Source of the DNA: UBA6244 sp965140775
Lineage (GTDB): Bacteria > Bacteroidota > Bacteroidia > Bacteroidales > F082
Reading direction: 5' to 3'
Assembly: GCA_965140775.1 (NCBI GenBank)
Contig: OZ223471.1
Location: 434,001 to 498,000, forward strand
DNA length: 64,000 nucleotides
Of this stretch, positions 1 through 8,562 are shown piece after piece. Below the pieces are notes generated by a model, which ran no database searches, was not told the origin of the DNA, and was given only the letters and a program-made list of their open reading frames with translations. The translations under genes were made by a program, and so were the position numbers. How positions within the stretch are numbered: position 1 is the stretch's first letter; every line of letters begins with the position of its first letter.

Positions 1-322
1 TGAAAAGGTGATACCATAAGAAAAACAGATGTTTCTATTGCCAGGAATTATTTATACGAGAATGAGTTGTCTGCGCTAAACAATTTAGTTGAACAATACT
101 TAATTTTCGCGCAAGGACAAGCACAATGTAAGATTCCAATGTATATGAATGATTGGATTGAAAAACTAAATGGCTTTTTAACCCTAAATGATCGAGAAAT
201 TTTTAATAATGCTGGAAGTATTTCACACGAAATTGGAAAAGAAAATGCAGAAAGAGTACAATAAATTTAAAGATTCTCAACAAAAAATGATTTCAGAGAG
301 CGATTTTGAAAAAGCAATGTAG
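1..322 (+). pseudogene. RhuM-family protein, 3' fragment with frameshift
   Basis: The conceptual translation resembles the C-terminal part of the virulence-protein RhuM family (Virulence_RhuM), from memory of family motifs such as TDVSIARNYL, IPMYMNDWIEKL and LTLNDREI. The first reading frame (phase of position 4) runs to a stop at 262-264. The protein logic continues in another frame after about position 250, giving EYNKFKDSQQ and SESDFEKAM before a stop at 320-322. A one-base indel near 247-253 therefore appears to break the gene. The first codon of the window in the first frame is TGA, so there may be a second lesion or the start of the fragment. RhuM genes are typically in accessory islands, often with restriction systems. 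The 5' part lies outside the window. Confidence 0.7.
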
Positions 323-477
323 CTAGTCAGCCAGATTACTGTTGTAATCATTGTTGTTACAGGGTAACCCCCGGACAATATATTGTTCACAATCGATATT
401 ATTCGATTCGTATGAAGTGGAATTGTCCCATCAAGTGGCTGACACCGGGAATGCTTTTCAAAAAAATATTCAACCTA

Positions 478-512
478 TTGATAGGCAACAAATAAAAAAT
501 GTATTATCTTTG
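478..512 (+). promoter_or_regulatory. Putative promoter of the 574-1425 gene
   Basis: TATCTTTG at 505-512 matches the Bacteroidota -7 box TAnnTTTG. A TTG lies at 478-480, but the 24-nt spacing is longer than the usual 19-21. The rest of the 323-573 gap shows nothing convincing as a gene. Confidence 0.45.
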
Positions 513-522
513 TACTTTGTTT

Positions 523-537
523 ATATGTATGAACATA
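523..537. promoter_or_regulatory. Candidate GntR operator, copy 1
   Basis: ATATGTATGAACATA contains the inverted repeat TATGT-N4-ACATA (524-537). The same 15-mer is at 17221-17235 upstream of susC. It sits just downstream of the -7 box, about where transcription would start, a position suited to repression. The likely binder is the GntR protein encoded at 2878-3612 (inference). Confidence 0.5.
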
Positions 538-573
538 TGCACAAAGTAATTTTTAACCATAATCAATTATATC

Positions 574-1425
574 ATGAAAAAAAATTTTACTCTGGTTAAT
601 GGCCTCTTTGGCAAGGCGTTTCTTACCAAAGGACTGGTCGTTGTATTCTTATTTTCTTCGTTGTTTTTTGTGGGCTGCTATGAATGGTCAAGCATTTTTC
701 AACCTTCATCAACCACCATCAACAGTTATTTTACAGTAACCCTTACCGCTCAGGATGACGGCAATCCTGATAACGACTGGACCAATCCGGATCTTGTCAA
801 TTATGGCTTGTTTGGGGTGATGATTCCCGACGGTTGGGATGTTCAGGACAGTATTCCTTTTACCATTACTTGTTCCGATCCTTCCTACGACAATTCGGGT
901 ATATTGGTTTATAGTGCTGCACATTCCCAAACATTGGAAGATTCCATACCTTCTCCCAACGGGTATTATTGGTGGGGTGCCGTTACTGCTGACGAAGCCA
1001 GCATGGTTTATTTTGAATCCTTGTCGTTTACGCCAAAAATTTTTACGGGTGATCAGGAAGGTGATTATTTCCTTCGTTATGCCATTGGTGATATGGACTA
1101 CTGGGACCGCAACCCTGCAGATGATGTAAGCGACCCCATGCCCATTGTGGTGGTTGATAACACCGGAATTGAAGAAATGCTATCCGGAGCAAACATATCC
1201 ATGTATCCCAACCCCGTTTCCGATCAGTTGAATATTCAATTCGATTCGTATCAGTACGAAGTAATACATATGGAAATTATTGACCTTACAGGGAGGATAG
1301 TAAAGCGTGGTGAACTTCTCCAACAACACAATGTTATCGAACTCAGCGACATCAACCAAGGTGTTTATTTTGTAAGATTAAGCAATGGTGAAGTATCGAA
1401 TAGTCATAAAATTTTGGTGAAATAA
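574..1425 (+). CDS. Secreted protein with T9SS type A sorting domain
   Basis: 283 aa. A long N-terminal hydrophobic segment (about residues 20-35) ends in FFVGC, which could be a lipobox or a signal-peptide cleavage region. Residues 40-195 are a beta-rich domain of unknown function, rich in Asp and aromatic residues (DGNPDNDW, YYWWGAV). Residues 200-283 match the T9SS C-terminal sorting domain, with the YPNPV start, the DLTGR turn and the GVYFVRL end. T9SS would export the protein across the outer membrane. It precedes the propeller protein and GntR gene on the same strand, with a strong terminator after it, and its promoter carries the operator also found at susC. It is therefore probably a surface component of the mannoside locus, perhaps glycan binding (inference). 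Confidence 0.75.
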   Translation: MKKNFTLVNGLFGKAFLTKGLVVVFLFSSLFFVGCYEWSSIFQPSSTTINSYFTVTLTAQDDGNPDNDWTNPDLVNYGLFGVMIPDGWDVQDSIPFTITCSDPSYDNSGILVYSAAHSQTLEDSIPSPNGYYWWGAVTADEASMVYFESLSFTPKIFTGDQEGDYFLRYAIGDMDYWDRNPADDVSDPMPIVVVDNTGIEEMLSGANISMYPNPVSDQLNIQFDSYQYEVIHMEIIDLTGRIVKRGELLQQHNVIELSDINQGVYFVRLSNGEVSNSHKILVK

Positions 1426-1446
1426 GTTTTGTTAAAATTTTGAATC

Positions 1447-1488
1447 AGGAGTTGCTTACACCAAGAATTGGCGGGCAACTCCTTTTTT
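1447..1488 (+). terminator. Rho-independent terminator
   Basis: Perfect 9-bp arms AGGAGTTGC (1447-1455) and GCAACTCCT (1475-1483) are followed by a T run (1483-1488). It follows the T9SS gene and precedes the start of the next one. This argues against extending the next ORF upstream to 1440. Confidence 0.8.
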
Positions 1489-1514
1489 ATTCATGTAACT
1501 ATAAAATACGATTC

Positions 1515-2843
1515 ATGCGCTCATCTGTCATACTATTTTTCATTGCATTTCTTCTTTCCCCGGCCTACTCTCAAGTACATCCTGACAGCACTTTCAACAC
1601 CCTGATCAGAACCGAAAATGGTGGTTGGGTGGCCGGAGATGCTACGTACTCCATAGCCTTGCCGGATGGGAGAACGTTATGGTTATTTGGCGATAGTTTT
1701 ATCGGAACGGTAAACCCTGACAGTTCGCTTGTTGCCAGTGCAAAAATGATTAGAAATGGTGCTGTATTGCAAGAGGGCGAAGTTATGACCGCACAATATA
1801 ACGGAACTTTTGAAAATCCGGAAGATTTTGTGCCCACAGACGATCCTGAAACATGGTTTTGGCCCGAACACGGGTTGGTTGAAAATAACACGCTCAAAAT
1901 CATCATGTCTGAGTTTGGTCCCAATGGCGATACCACCGGTTGGAATTTTGAATTTCGGAGCACCTATGTGGCCCTATTTACCTATCCGGAAATTGAATTA
2001 ATCGGGAGCATATCATTGCCCTATTATACCTCCAACGGGGTTATGTATGGCGACCGCCTGATAGTAGATGGCGACTATACATATATTTATGGTCGCAAAG
2101 AAGAGGTAGGAAACATTCCCTATGCACATTTGGCGCGCACACTCAATGGGGATTTATTATCCGATTGGGAGTTTTACGATGGATCAGGCTGGACTGATCA
2201 AGCCGAAGAATCCATTCGACTGACAAACCAACCCGTATCACAGCAGTTTGGCGTTTTTATGCATGAAGAAAAATGGGTAATGGTTACTCAAGAAATTTGG
2301 CTGGGATCGAAGATATACTCCATGGTGGCCGATCATCCTGAAGGTCCTTGGACTAACCTGAACACCTTGTACGAAACTCCCCGACCCTATCCTTCTCAAT
2401 TTACTTACAATGCCTACCCACATCCTCAGTTTGATGACAATAACGAATTGCTTGTATCATATAATTCCAATGGCTCGTTTTGGGATATTTTCAGTAATGT
2501 TGAATTGTATCGTCCCCAATTTATTCGAGTTCCGTATGTGATGATTGATACTTCCTTTGCTCCCACGGCGATTCCTCAAATTCTTATGGAAGAGGAGGAA
2601 AGTTTAATAGTAAAAACTTATCCCAATCCGGCCGGTAGTTCTATTTCTCTCCATTTAACTTTGCGCGAATCTGCCGACTTTTCCATTCAGTTGTTCGATA
2701 TATCAGGACATTTGTTAAAAACGATCCCTGCAAAGCACTATCCAGCCGGTAAGCATGCCCTTAAATGCGACCTCGCAAATTTTCCTTCAGGTGTGATTGT
2801 TTATCACATACAGGATAAAGTAGGTTGGTTTATACATAATTAG
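1515..2843 (+). CDS. T9SS-sorted beta-propeller-like protein (DUF4185/DUF5005-like)
   Basis: 442 aa from the ATG at 1515. This start gives a clean signal peptide (RSSVILFFIAFLLSPAYSQ) and lies after the terminator at 1447-1488. The mature domain has features I associate with DUF4185/DUF5005-type five-bladed propellers: LPDGRTLWLFGDSFIGTV near residue 50, WFWPEHGLVENNTLKI, YTYIYGRKE, and NAYPHPQFDDNNELLVSYN. These proteins often sit in glycan-utilisation loci, and their catalytic status is mostly unknown. The last 75 residues are a T9SS sorting domain (YPNPAGSS, LFDISGHLL). A close paralogue lacking the sorting domain but carrying a lipobox lies at 4425-5558. The family assignment is from memory of motifs; function is unknown. 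Confidence 0.75.
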   Translation: MRSSVILFFIAFLLSPAYSQVHPDSTFNTLIRTENGGWVAGDATYSIALPDGRTLWLFGDSFIGTVNPDSSLVASAKMIRNGAVLQEGEVMTAQYNGTFENPEDFVPTDDPETWFWPEHGLVENNTLKIIMSEFGPNGDTTGWNFEFRSTYVALFTYPEIELIGSISLPYYTSNGVMYGDRLIVDGDYTYIYGRKEEVGNIPYAHLARTLNGDLLSDWEFYDGSGWTDQAEESIRLTNQPVSQQFGVFMHEEKWVMVTQEIWLGSKIYSMVADHPEGPWTNLNTLYETPRPYPSQFTYNAYPHPQFDDNNELLVSYNSNGSFWDIFSNVELYRPQFIRVPYVMIDTSFAPTAIPQILMEEEESLIVKTYPNPAGSSISLHLTLRESADFSIQLFDISGHLLKTIPAKHYPAGKHALKCDLANFPSGVIVYHIQDKVGWFIHN

Positions 2844-2853
2844 TTTATTTTTG
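2825..2853 (+). promoter_or_regulatory. Putative promoter of the gntR gene
   Basis: TATTTTTG at 2846-2853 matches TAnnTTTG, with TTG at 2825-2827 (18-nt spacer). It overlaps the end of the preceding gene and leaves a leader of about 20 nt before the ATG at 2878. Confidence 0.45.
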
Positions 2854-2877
2854 TCACGTGAAATTTACACCCAATTC

Positions 2878-3612
2878 ATGAGATTTTCCATTGACCATAA
2901 AAGTCTGGTTCCGCTGCATGCCCAAGTGGAGAAAATGCTTCGGGAAATGATAGAAGCGCCTGAATATCAAAATAATGCGCTGTTACCCAACGAAATGCTT
3001 CTGGCCAAACAATTGGGTATTTCACGCAACACGGTACGGCAGGCATTGAATAAATTGGTTTATGAAGGTTTGCTCATTCGAAAAAAGGGAGTGGGAACCC
3101 GGGTAGCAGATCGTAGCGTAAACACACGCGCACAAAATTGGTTAAGTTTTTCGCAGGAGATGAAAGCCAGTGGTATTGAAATAAAAAATTTTGATCTTCA
3201 GGTATCCTGGGTTGAAGCCGATGAGCATGTTGCTTCGTTTTTTAATGTTCCTGTAGGGAAAAAAATTCTTAAACTGGAACGCCTACGCGGACGTGTTGAA
3301 TATCCGTTTGTTTATTTTGTATCCTATTTTCATCCACGCATTGGCATGACAGGAAATGAAGATTTCTCCAAACCCTTGTATGAAATACTTGAAAAAGAGC
3401 ATGCCGTAATTGTCAAATTATCCCAGGAAGAAATCAGCGCAAGTCTGGCAGGTGAAAAAATCGGTAGAATTCTCGGAATATCCGCAGCCAGTCCGGTACT
3501 AAGACGCAAACGATTTGTGTACGATCCGGGAGGAAGACCAGTTGAATATAATCTGGGATATTACCGTGCCGATAGTTTTTCATACACCATCGAAAGCGAA
3601 AGAGAGTTGTAG
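2878..3612 (+). CDS. GntR-family transcriptional regulator (HutC/UTRA type)
   Basis: 244 aa from ATG 2878. An in-frame TTG at 2851 lies inside the -7 box and is rejected. Residues 1-75 form the GntR winged helix-turn-helix (VPLHAQVEKMLREMI, LPNEMLLAKQLGISRNTVRQAL, GLLIRKKGVGTRVA). The C-terminal 150 residues are a UTRA effector domain (FNVPVGKKILKLERLR, EKIGRILGI, PVEYNLGYYRAD). UTRA regulators usually bind phosphorylated sugars and release DNA. The neighbouring mannose-6-phosphate pathway suggests a sugar phosphate as effector (inference). Candidate operators are at 523-537 and 17221-17235. The gene is convergent with the esterase, 3 bp apart. Confidence 0.9.
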   Translation: MRFSIDHKSLVPLHAQVEKMLREMIEAPEYQNNALLPNEMLLAKQLGISRNTVRQALNKLVYEGLLIRKKGVGTRVADRSVNTRAQNWLSFSQEMKASGIEIKNFDLQVSWVEADEHVASFFNVPVGKKILKLERLRGRVEYPFVYFVSYFHPRIGMTGNEDFSKPLYEILEKEHAVIVKLSQEEISASLAGEKIGRILGISAASPVLRRKRFVYDPGGRPVEYNLGYYRADSFSYTIESEREL

Positions 3613-3631
3613 TTATTATTTTGCCAACTCT
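3603..3631. terminator. Possible bidirectional terminator between convergent genes
   Basis: AGAGTTG (3603-3609) and CAACTCT (3625-3631) form a 7-bp stem overlapping both stop codons of the convergent gntR and esterase genes. There are short T-rich stretches in the loop and no strong T run, so this is moderate evidence. Confidence 0.45.
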
Positions 3632-4416
3632 TGAAAAAACTCAAAATGAGCCTTTACGGCTGAACTCCAGAACGCGCTGTTGTGACCGCCGGGACTTTTA
3701 ATAAATCGAATATCAAGCTGATTGGTTTTGCACTTTTCTACAAACTTGACATTGATTTTATAAAATGGGTCTTCCGTTCCACAGCTGATTATTAGCGGTT
3801 TATTGGCTTTTACAAGCTGATCAAAGTTTCCTGAAACCGAATATTTATTCAAAATACGGTTGGTATCTGTAGTATCTGATATACCGAGAACCCGATCAAT
3901 TCCATACTGATTTCCCCAACCATGAAGATCAAGTAACCCGCTTAAACTTCCGGCACCTTTGAAATAATCAGGGTTTTTTAAAAACAAATACAGTGCACCA
4001 TGACCTCCCATGCTTAGGCCAGAAATAAAAATATTTTTCTCTTGCACAGAATAGTGGTCATTGATGAAGGGAATCAAATCTTTTTCAAAAAATTGTTCGT
4101 ATTGGTTTTCTCCGGCCACCGGACTGTCGAGATACCACGAATCGTGCAATCCATCAGGACAAACGACAATAAAACCGAATCGGTTGGCATAATCCTGACA
4201 ATCGATCATATCGTCCCAGTGATGGTAATATCCACTCCACCCGTGAAGCAAATAAAGCAGAGGAAAGGATGCCTCGGGGTTCTGGTTTTCAGGAGAAAAA
4301 ACCCAAATGGTATCGGGTTGGTTCAGGAAATCAGAATGCAAAATATATTGATCCTGAGCAGGGCATTGAGTGGCAATGAAAATGCCAAAAACCAGTGAGA
4401 ATATCCATTTCATCAC
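3616..4416 (-). CDS. Secreted alpha/beta-hydrolase esterase (CE1/esterase D-like)
   Basis: 266 aa with a signal peptide (residues 1-20, ending CPAQ). The alpha/beta-hydrolase fold is seen in LLYLLHGWSG (about 55-62), the nucleophile elbow GLSMGG (Ser135), the acid GTEDPF (Asp216) and GGHN (His245). The family includes feruloyl esterases, acetyl-xylan esterases and S-formylglutathione hydrolases. In this periplasmic, glycan-locus setting it more likely removes acyl groups from glycans (inference). It is the last gene of the apparent susC operon, 8 bp after the lipoprotein gene. Confidence 0.85.
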   Translation of the reverse strand: MMKWIFSLVFGIFIATQCPAQDQYILHSDFLNQPDTIWVFSPENQNPEASFPLLYLLHGWSGYYHHWDDMIDCQDYANRFGFIVVCPDGLHDSWYLDSPVAGENQYEQFFEKDLIPFINDHYSVQEKNIFISGLSMGGHGALYLFLKNPDYFKGAGSLSGLLDLHGWGNQYGIDRVLGISDTTDTNRILNKYSVSGNFDQLVKANKPLIISCGTEDPFYKINVKFVEKCKTNQLDIRFIKSPGGHNSAFWSSAVKAHFEFFQELAK

Positions 4417-4424
4417 GTTGACAG

Positions 4425-5558
4425 TTAGTTGTTTTCCAGGATGTTGTCTATGGGTACCCGAATAAACACAGGTCGGTATTTGCTGGCATCCTCAAAAAGA
4501 TCGTCTAAACTAAAACTATTGATGCAATAGGAAACCAACAATTCATCGTTTTGGGTAAACTGAGGATGTGCTACCGGATTGTAGGCAAACAAGTCCTTGG
4601 CCGGTTGGAGGGGTTTCAGTTTCCAAAGCTCCTTTTTATTGGTCCAACCGGTGTAAGGTAGATCTGAAATAGCTGAATACAAACCACTTTCAAGAAAATC
4701 GCCCGATTGCGTCAGTAGTACATATTTATCTTTGAGCTTGATGACACTAAATTGTTCAGAGCCTTTGAAATCAGTCATGGGCTTGGCCAAACGTGAATCA
4801 TTTACCCATGCAGTTCCGGTATAAAATTCCCAAGGGGCGAGTACATTTCCTTTGGGAGCGCGGGCCACGTAGGGATATTTGTCACCGGCACCATAGATAT
4901 ACGTATAATCGGTTGCATCGTCACAAATGGCATGACCCCAGTGCACCTCAGCTTCGTTGGGATAATCCAGGTGATCGATTCTCTCCAGTTTGATATCTGG
5001 TAGCGAAAAAGTAGCCAGATTGGCTCCTGTCCACCGAAATCCCCAGTTTCCCGTATCAGCCTGATAAAATGCAGTCATAAAAACCTTGAGTTGACCATTT
5101 TCCACCAAACCATCTCCGGGCCAATACCACAGCGAATCCTCTGAAAACTCGGTACCTTTAACGGCATCCGGAGGAATCACCAATGACGATTCCCAACCAT
5201 CGATTACTTGATAGAGGCTGCGTAACGAATCGCCATCCTGAACCGCAAAAGCATTGCGGATAAATACAGGGGATCGTTTTACGCGACTTCCATCAGGGTT
5301 TACGGTACCCAAGAAAGAGTCGCCAAAAATCCAAACCGTCCTTCCATCGGGAAGCAGAACAGAATAATAACCATCCGATCCGGTTACGCCACAACAATCG
5401 CGGGCAACGAATTGGGTAAAGACCGTATCTACATACACCACCTTTTGCTTCACTTTTTCAGCCTCCGTTGGCTGATTGCAACAAGATGACAGCCCCCACA
5501 CGGTGAGTGCAATAAAGACAATTGTTGGATAGTGTTTCGATCGAAAATATTTCATCAT
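4425..5558 (-). CDS. Lipoprotein, paralogue of the 1515-2843 propeller protein
   Basis: 377 aa. The N-terminal signal has a lipobox ending VWGLSSC, so it is probably lipidated. The body repeats the motifs of the protein at 1515-2843: LLPDGRTVWIFGDSFLGTV, LWYWPGDGLVENGQLKV, YTYIYGAGD, WEFYTGTAW, NPVAHPQFTQNDELLVSY and the C-terminal YRPVFIRV. It lacks a T9SS sorting domain, so the two copies differ in anchoring. Its ATG at 5556-5558 abuts the stop of the GH92 gene, which implies translational coupling. The molecular function is not known. DUF4185/DUF5005-like is the best label. Confidence 0.75.
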   Translation of the reverse strand: MMKYFRSKHYPTIVFIALTVWGLSSCCNQPTEAEKVKQKVVYVDTVFTQFVARDCCGVTGSDGYYSVLLPDGRTVWIFGDSFLGTVNPDGSRVKRSPVFIRNAFAVQDGDSLRSLYQVIDGWESSLVIPPDAVKGTEFSEDSLWYWPGDGLVENGQLKVFMTAFYQADTGNWGFRWTGANLATFSLPDIKLERIDHLDYPNEAEVHWGHAICDDATDYTYIYGAGDKYPYVARAPKGNVLAPWEFYTGTAWVNDSRLAKPMTDFKGSEQFSVIKLKDKYVLLTQSGDFLESGLYSAISDLPYTGWTNKKELWKLKPLQPAKDLFAYNPVAHPQFTQNDELLVSYCINSFSLDDLFEDASKYRPVFIRVPIDNILENN

Positions 5559-8558
5559 TTATTCGTTTACGTAGTTAATTATGGCTTCCTTCCAGATTAG
5601 ATAACCCTTGCCATTGATATGTAACCCATCTAGGCTGTACTCGAGGTTGAGTTTGTTGTCAGGTGTGGCAAACAGGCTAAACAGATCAATGTAGGTCAGG
5701 TTTTTTTTCTGAGCCAGGGTTTTCAGGCGGGCATTGATTTCCATCAAATCCGAATTTTTTCGGGTAGTATGAATGGCGTCTTCGGTAGGTAATGTGCTTT
5801 GAATATACAATTGTGTGCCGGGCGATTGCAATTGGATGCTATCGATAATTTTACGGTAATTATCCATGATGTAATCAACACTTTTACCGCTGGCCAAATC
5901 GTTGGTGCCAATCATGATAAATATTTTGGCGGGATGCGATTCGGTGACTTCCGTCAACCGTTCCAGAATACCATCCGTATCATCTCCACCGATACCGCGG
6001 TTTTTGATATTGGGATTTTGAAACAACTCTGCCCATTCGCATCCATCAGTTATACTGTTTCCCAGAAAAATGATTTCGTTTTCTGTATTGGGAAGGGTTT
6101 CAAAATTCTCCTTTTTGTGGTAGTAATACGCTTTCATGGCCTTATTCCAGGCTGCCATGTCTTCGGCAAATTTATCATAGGCCATGATGGTATCTATTTC
6201 TGCCTGTGTGAGCAGGCTACTCATGGATGGTGGTGCATCTTCGGGTTGACTTCCCCATTTTTTATTGGGTTTATCGCCCATTTTCAACTCAAGTTTTCCA
6301 CCGGCCACCAATTCCGAATGATAAAACCAGGGTTTGTCGAGTTTTTTTCCGTTGAGTTTGGCCGACTGAATATACTTATTATCACGACTCACATTTTTGG
6401 CCTCAATCACGAAAGTGCCCCCCGAATAATAGTTACTGTCGAGCTGAATGGTGACTTTTTCAAAGATGGGACTACCAATTTCGTAGATGGGTTTGATGGA
6501 GGCTCCTCCGTCCATTTCAAATAATCCCATGGCGCTCATCACATACCATGCGCCCATCTGTCCCTGATCTTCGTCGCCGGGCCATGCATCGATACTGTCG
6601 CCATAAAAACCATACATAATTTCACGTACCCATTTCTGTGTAAGCCAGGGAGCGCCGGCATAATTGAATAAATAGGCTGCTTCCATGTTGGGTTGATTTC
6701 CATGGTTGATAGGTAGAATTCCCACACCAATTAATCCGTTTTCATTGAGGTGTTCAGAATTAAACCGGTGGGGAAGCGACTTTTCGAATCCTTCTTCCAA
6801 ACGGGAAATGTAGGTGTCTTTACCCAGAAGATTCAGCAATCCCTGCTGATCATGGGGTATAAACCAGGTGTATTGCCAGGCGTTTCCCTCCACGAATCCG
6901 GCACCCAGAAATACCGAATGTCCATAAGGAGAAAAATCAGGCTCCCAGCTTCCATCGGCCTTTTTCATCCAAATGTATTTTTCCTGTTCATTGAACACGT
7001 TTTTGTAGTTAAACGCCCGTTTGGTAAAGGTTTTATAATCCGATTCGTTACCCAACGCTCTGGCCATTTGACCTACGGTCCAATCATCGTAGGCATACTC
7101 CAGCGTATTACTTGTGGGACCGTCCTCGGTGGGAACATAACCATATTTTAAGTATGAGTCTAAATTCCGGTTGCCCACCAGCCCTCCTCCGGGATGAGGT
7201 TTTCCCTGCTCCATTTGGTTGTGTCGCATGGCGGTATATGCCTTGTTAACATCATAGTTGCGAATACCTTTTTGGTAAGCACTTACCATGAGTGGGATTT
7301 CGTGGGAAGCCACCATGATGCTGGAATATTCAATTCCGGTGGGTCCTTTGGGCAACCAACCGCCTTTGTCGTAAATTTCGAGTAACGACCGCACCCAGCT
7401 ATTGGCAATTTCGGGGTGTTGCAATGTCCATAATTGGTTGAGGTTCCAGAAGGTGTTCCAGAAGGCATCACCGCCATAAACCACATCGTTTTCATCTTCA
7501 AGCTGTTGCCCCTTTTCGTACATGTCGACGTATTTTCCATTTACATCGCTCCAAATGGTACGACTGGCATAGGCGCGATACATGTTGGTGTAAAACTTTT
7601 TATAGTCTGTTTTTTCGCCCCCCTCAATTTGAATGGTTCCCAACAGTTTATTCCAGGTGTTTTGATTGTTGGCCACCACGGCATCAAAATCCCAATCAAA
7701 AGGATCCATTTCTGTTTCCAGATTTAGTCGCGCTTGATCAATACTTACCAGAGAAATTCCTGATTGCATGAGGATTTGTTCGCCCTCTTCGGTGTTGAAA
7801 GTAACAAACGCACCCACATCATCATCGCCAAATATGAGGTGGATTTCATTGGTATTTTCGATGATTTCTTCCCGCATCCATCCGTTAAAGGAAGTAAAGG
7901 GCTTGTTAAAACGAATGACGAAATTCAATTTAAACTCATTGTAGTTGGCTCCACGAAGGCTTTGTTGAACAGAATACCCTTCAATCTCGGTATCGCTCAC
8001 TTTGGTGATTTTGGCCTCAAAAATTTCGTAGCTGTATTCCGTGGGGATTTTTAAATCAATAATCACCCTTGCCGAGTTGGATTTTGGGAAAGTATAGCGC
8101 TGAAATCCTGCCCGTGTGGTGGTGGTAAGTTCAGCATTGATGTGGTAATCTTCCAGAAACACCTGATAATAGCCTGCCTGAGCGATCTCGTTGTCGTGAC
8201 TGAAGCGTGAACGATAGCCCAAATCGGGGTTGTTTTCAGTGCCCGGAACAATTTTTAATGGTCCGGTTGTGGGCATGGTGAGTAATCCGCCCATGGTCCA
8301 TGAATGAAGGTGCGAAAACCCGGAAATATTATGAATTTTGTACTCATAGCCAGCTTTCCAACCCTTGCGTTGGTTGTCAGGGCTCAGTTTTACCATTCCA
8401 AATGGCATGGTTACTCCCGGAAACAACATCCAGCGGGCAAAGGTGGTTCCCATGAGCGGATCCACATAATCCACGGGTTGAACAATATGTTTGTTGTGCT
8501 GACCAAAAAAGTTGAACGCGGCTATCAGCATCAGAAACAGAGCGAGGTGCTTTTTCAT
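5559..8558 (-). CDS. GH92 alpha-mannosidase fused to a C-terminal SGNH/GDSL esterase
   Basis: 999 aa from the ATG at 8558; the reading frame extends 24 residues further, but the signal peptide starts at MKKHLALFL. Residues ~30-780 are glycoside hydrolase family 92: VDPLMGT, PGVTMPFGMVKLSPDN, SGFSHLHS, GGDAFWNTFW, TLEYAYDDWTVGQMA, and PGDEDQGQMGAWYVMSAMGLF-type residues. GH92 enzymes are calcium-dependent exo-alpha-mannosidases. After a linker (~780-826), residues 827-999 form an SGNH hydrolase with all blocks: GNSIT (Ser835), RGIGG, GTND (Asn886) and DGLH (Asp977, His980). The fusion suggests coupled mannoside cleavage and deacylation (inference). The GH92 motif usually reading GDHA or similar appears here as ASHEI. 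The spacing to the ROK gene is 4 bp. Confidence 0.9.
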   Translation of the reverse strand: MKKHLALFLMLIAAFNFFGQHNKHIVQPVDYVDPLMGTTFARWMLFPGVTMPFGMVKLSPDNQRKGWKAGYEYKIHNISGFSHLHSWTMGGLLTMPTTGPLKIVPGTENNPDLGYRSRFSHDNEIAQAGYYQVFLEDYHINAELTTTTRAGFQRYTFPKSNSARVIIDLKIPTEYSYEIFEAKITKVSDTEIEGYSVQQSLRGANYNEFKLNFVIRFNKPFTSFNGWMREEIIENTNEIHLIFGDDDVGAFVTFNTEEGEQILMQSGISLVSIDQARLNLETEMDPFDWDFDAVVANNQNTWNKLLGTIQIEGGEKTDYKKFYTNMYRAYASRTIWSDVNGKYVDMYEKGQQLEDENDVVYGGDAFWNTFWNLNQLWTLQHPEIANSWVRSLLEIYDKGGWLPKGPTGIEYSSIMVASHEIPLMVSAYQKGIRNYDVNKAYTAMRHNQMEQGKPHPGGGLVGNRNLDSYLKYGYVPTEDGPTSNTLEYAYDDWTVGQMARALGNESDYKTFTKRAFNYKNVFNEQEKYIWMKKADGSWEPDFSPYGHSVFLGAGFVEGNAWQYTWFIPHDQQGLLNLLGKDTYISRLEEGFEKSLPHRFNSEHLNENGLIGVGILPINHGNQPNMEAAYLFNYAGAPWLTQKWVREIMYGFYGDSIDAWPGDEDQGQMGAWYVMSAMGLFEMDGGASIKPIYEIGSPIFEKVTIQLDSNYYSGGTFVIEAKNVSRDNKYIQSAKLNGKKLDKPWFYHSELVAGGKLELKMGDKPNKKWGSQPEDAPPSMSSLLTQAEIDTIMAYDKFAEDMAAWNKAMKAYYYHKKENFETLPNTENEIIFLGNSITDGCEWAELFQNPNIKNRGIGGDDTDGILERLTEVTESHPAKIFIMIGTNDLASGKSVDYIMDNYRKIIDSIQLQSPGTQLYIQSTLPTEDAIHTTRKNSDLMEINARLKTLAQKKNLTYIDLFSLFATPDNKLNLEYSLDGLHINGKGYLIWKEAIINYVNE

Positions 8559-8562
8559 AAGT

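Noticed and set aside
351..599. 82-aa ORF on the + strand
   Set aside because: No family motifs. It covers the -7 box, operator and start of the 574 gene and ends inside it, so it is a promoter region.
5799..6524. 241-aa ORF on the + strand
   Set aside because: Antisense to the GH92-SGNH gene, whose family motifs are continuous across the region.
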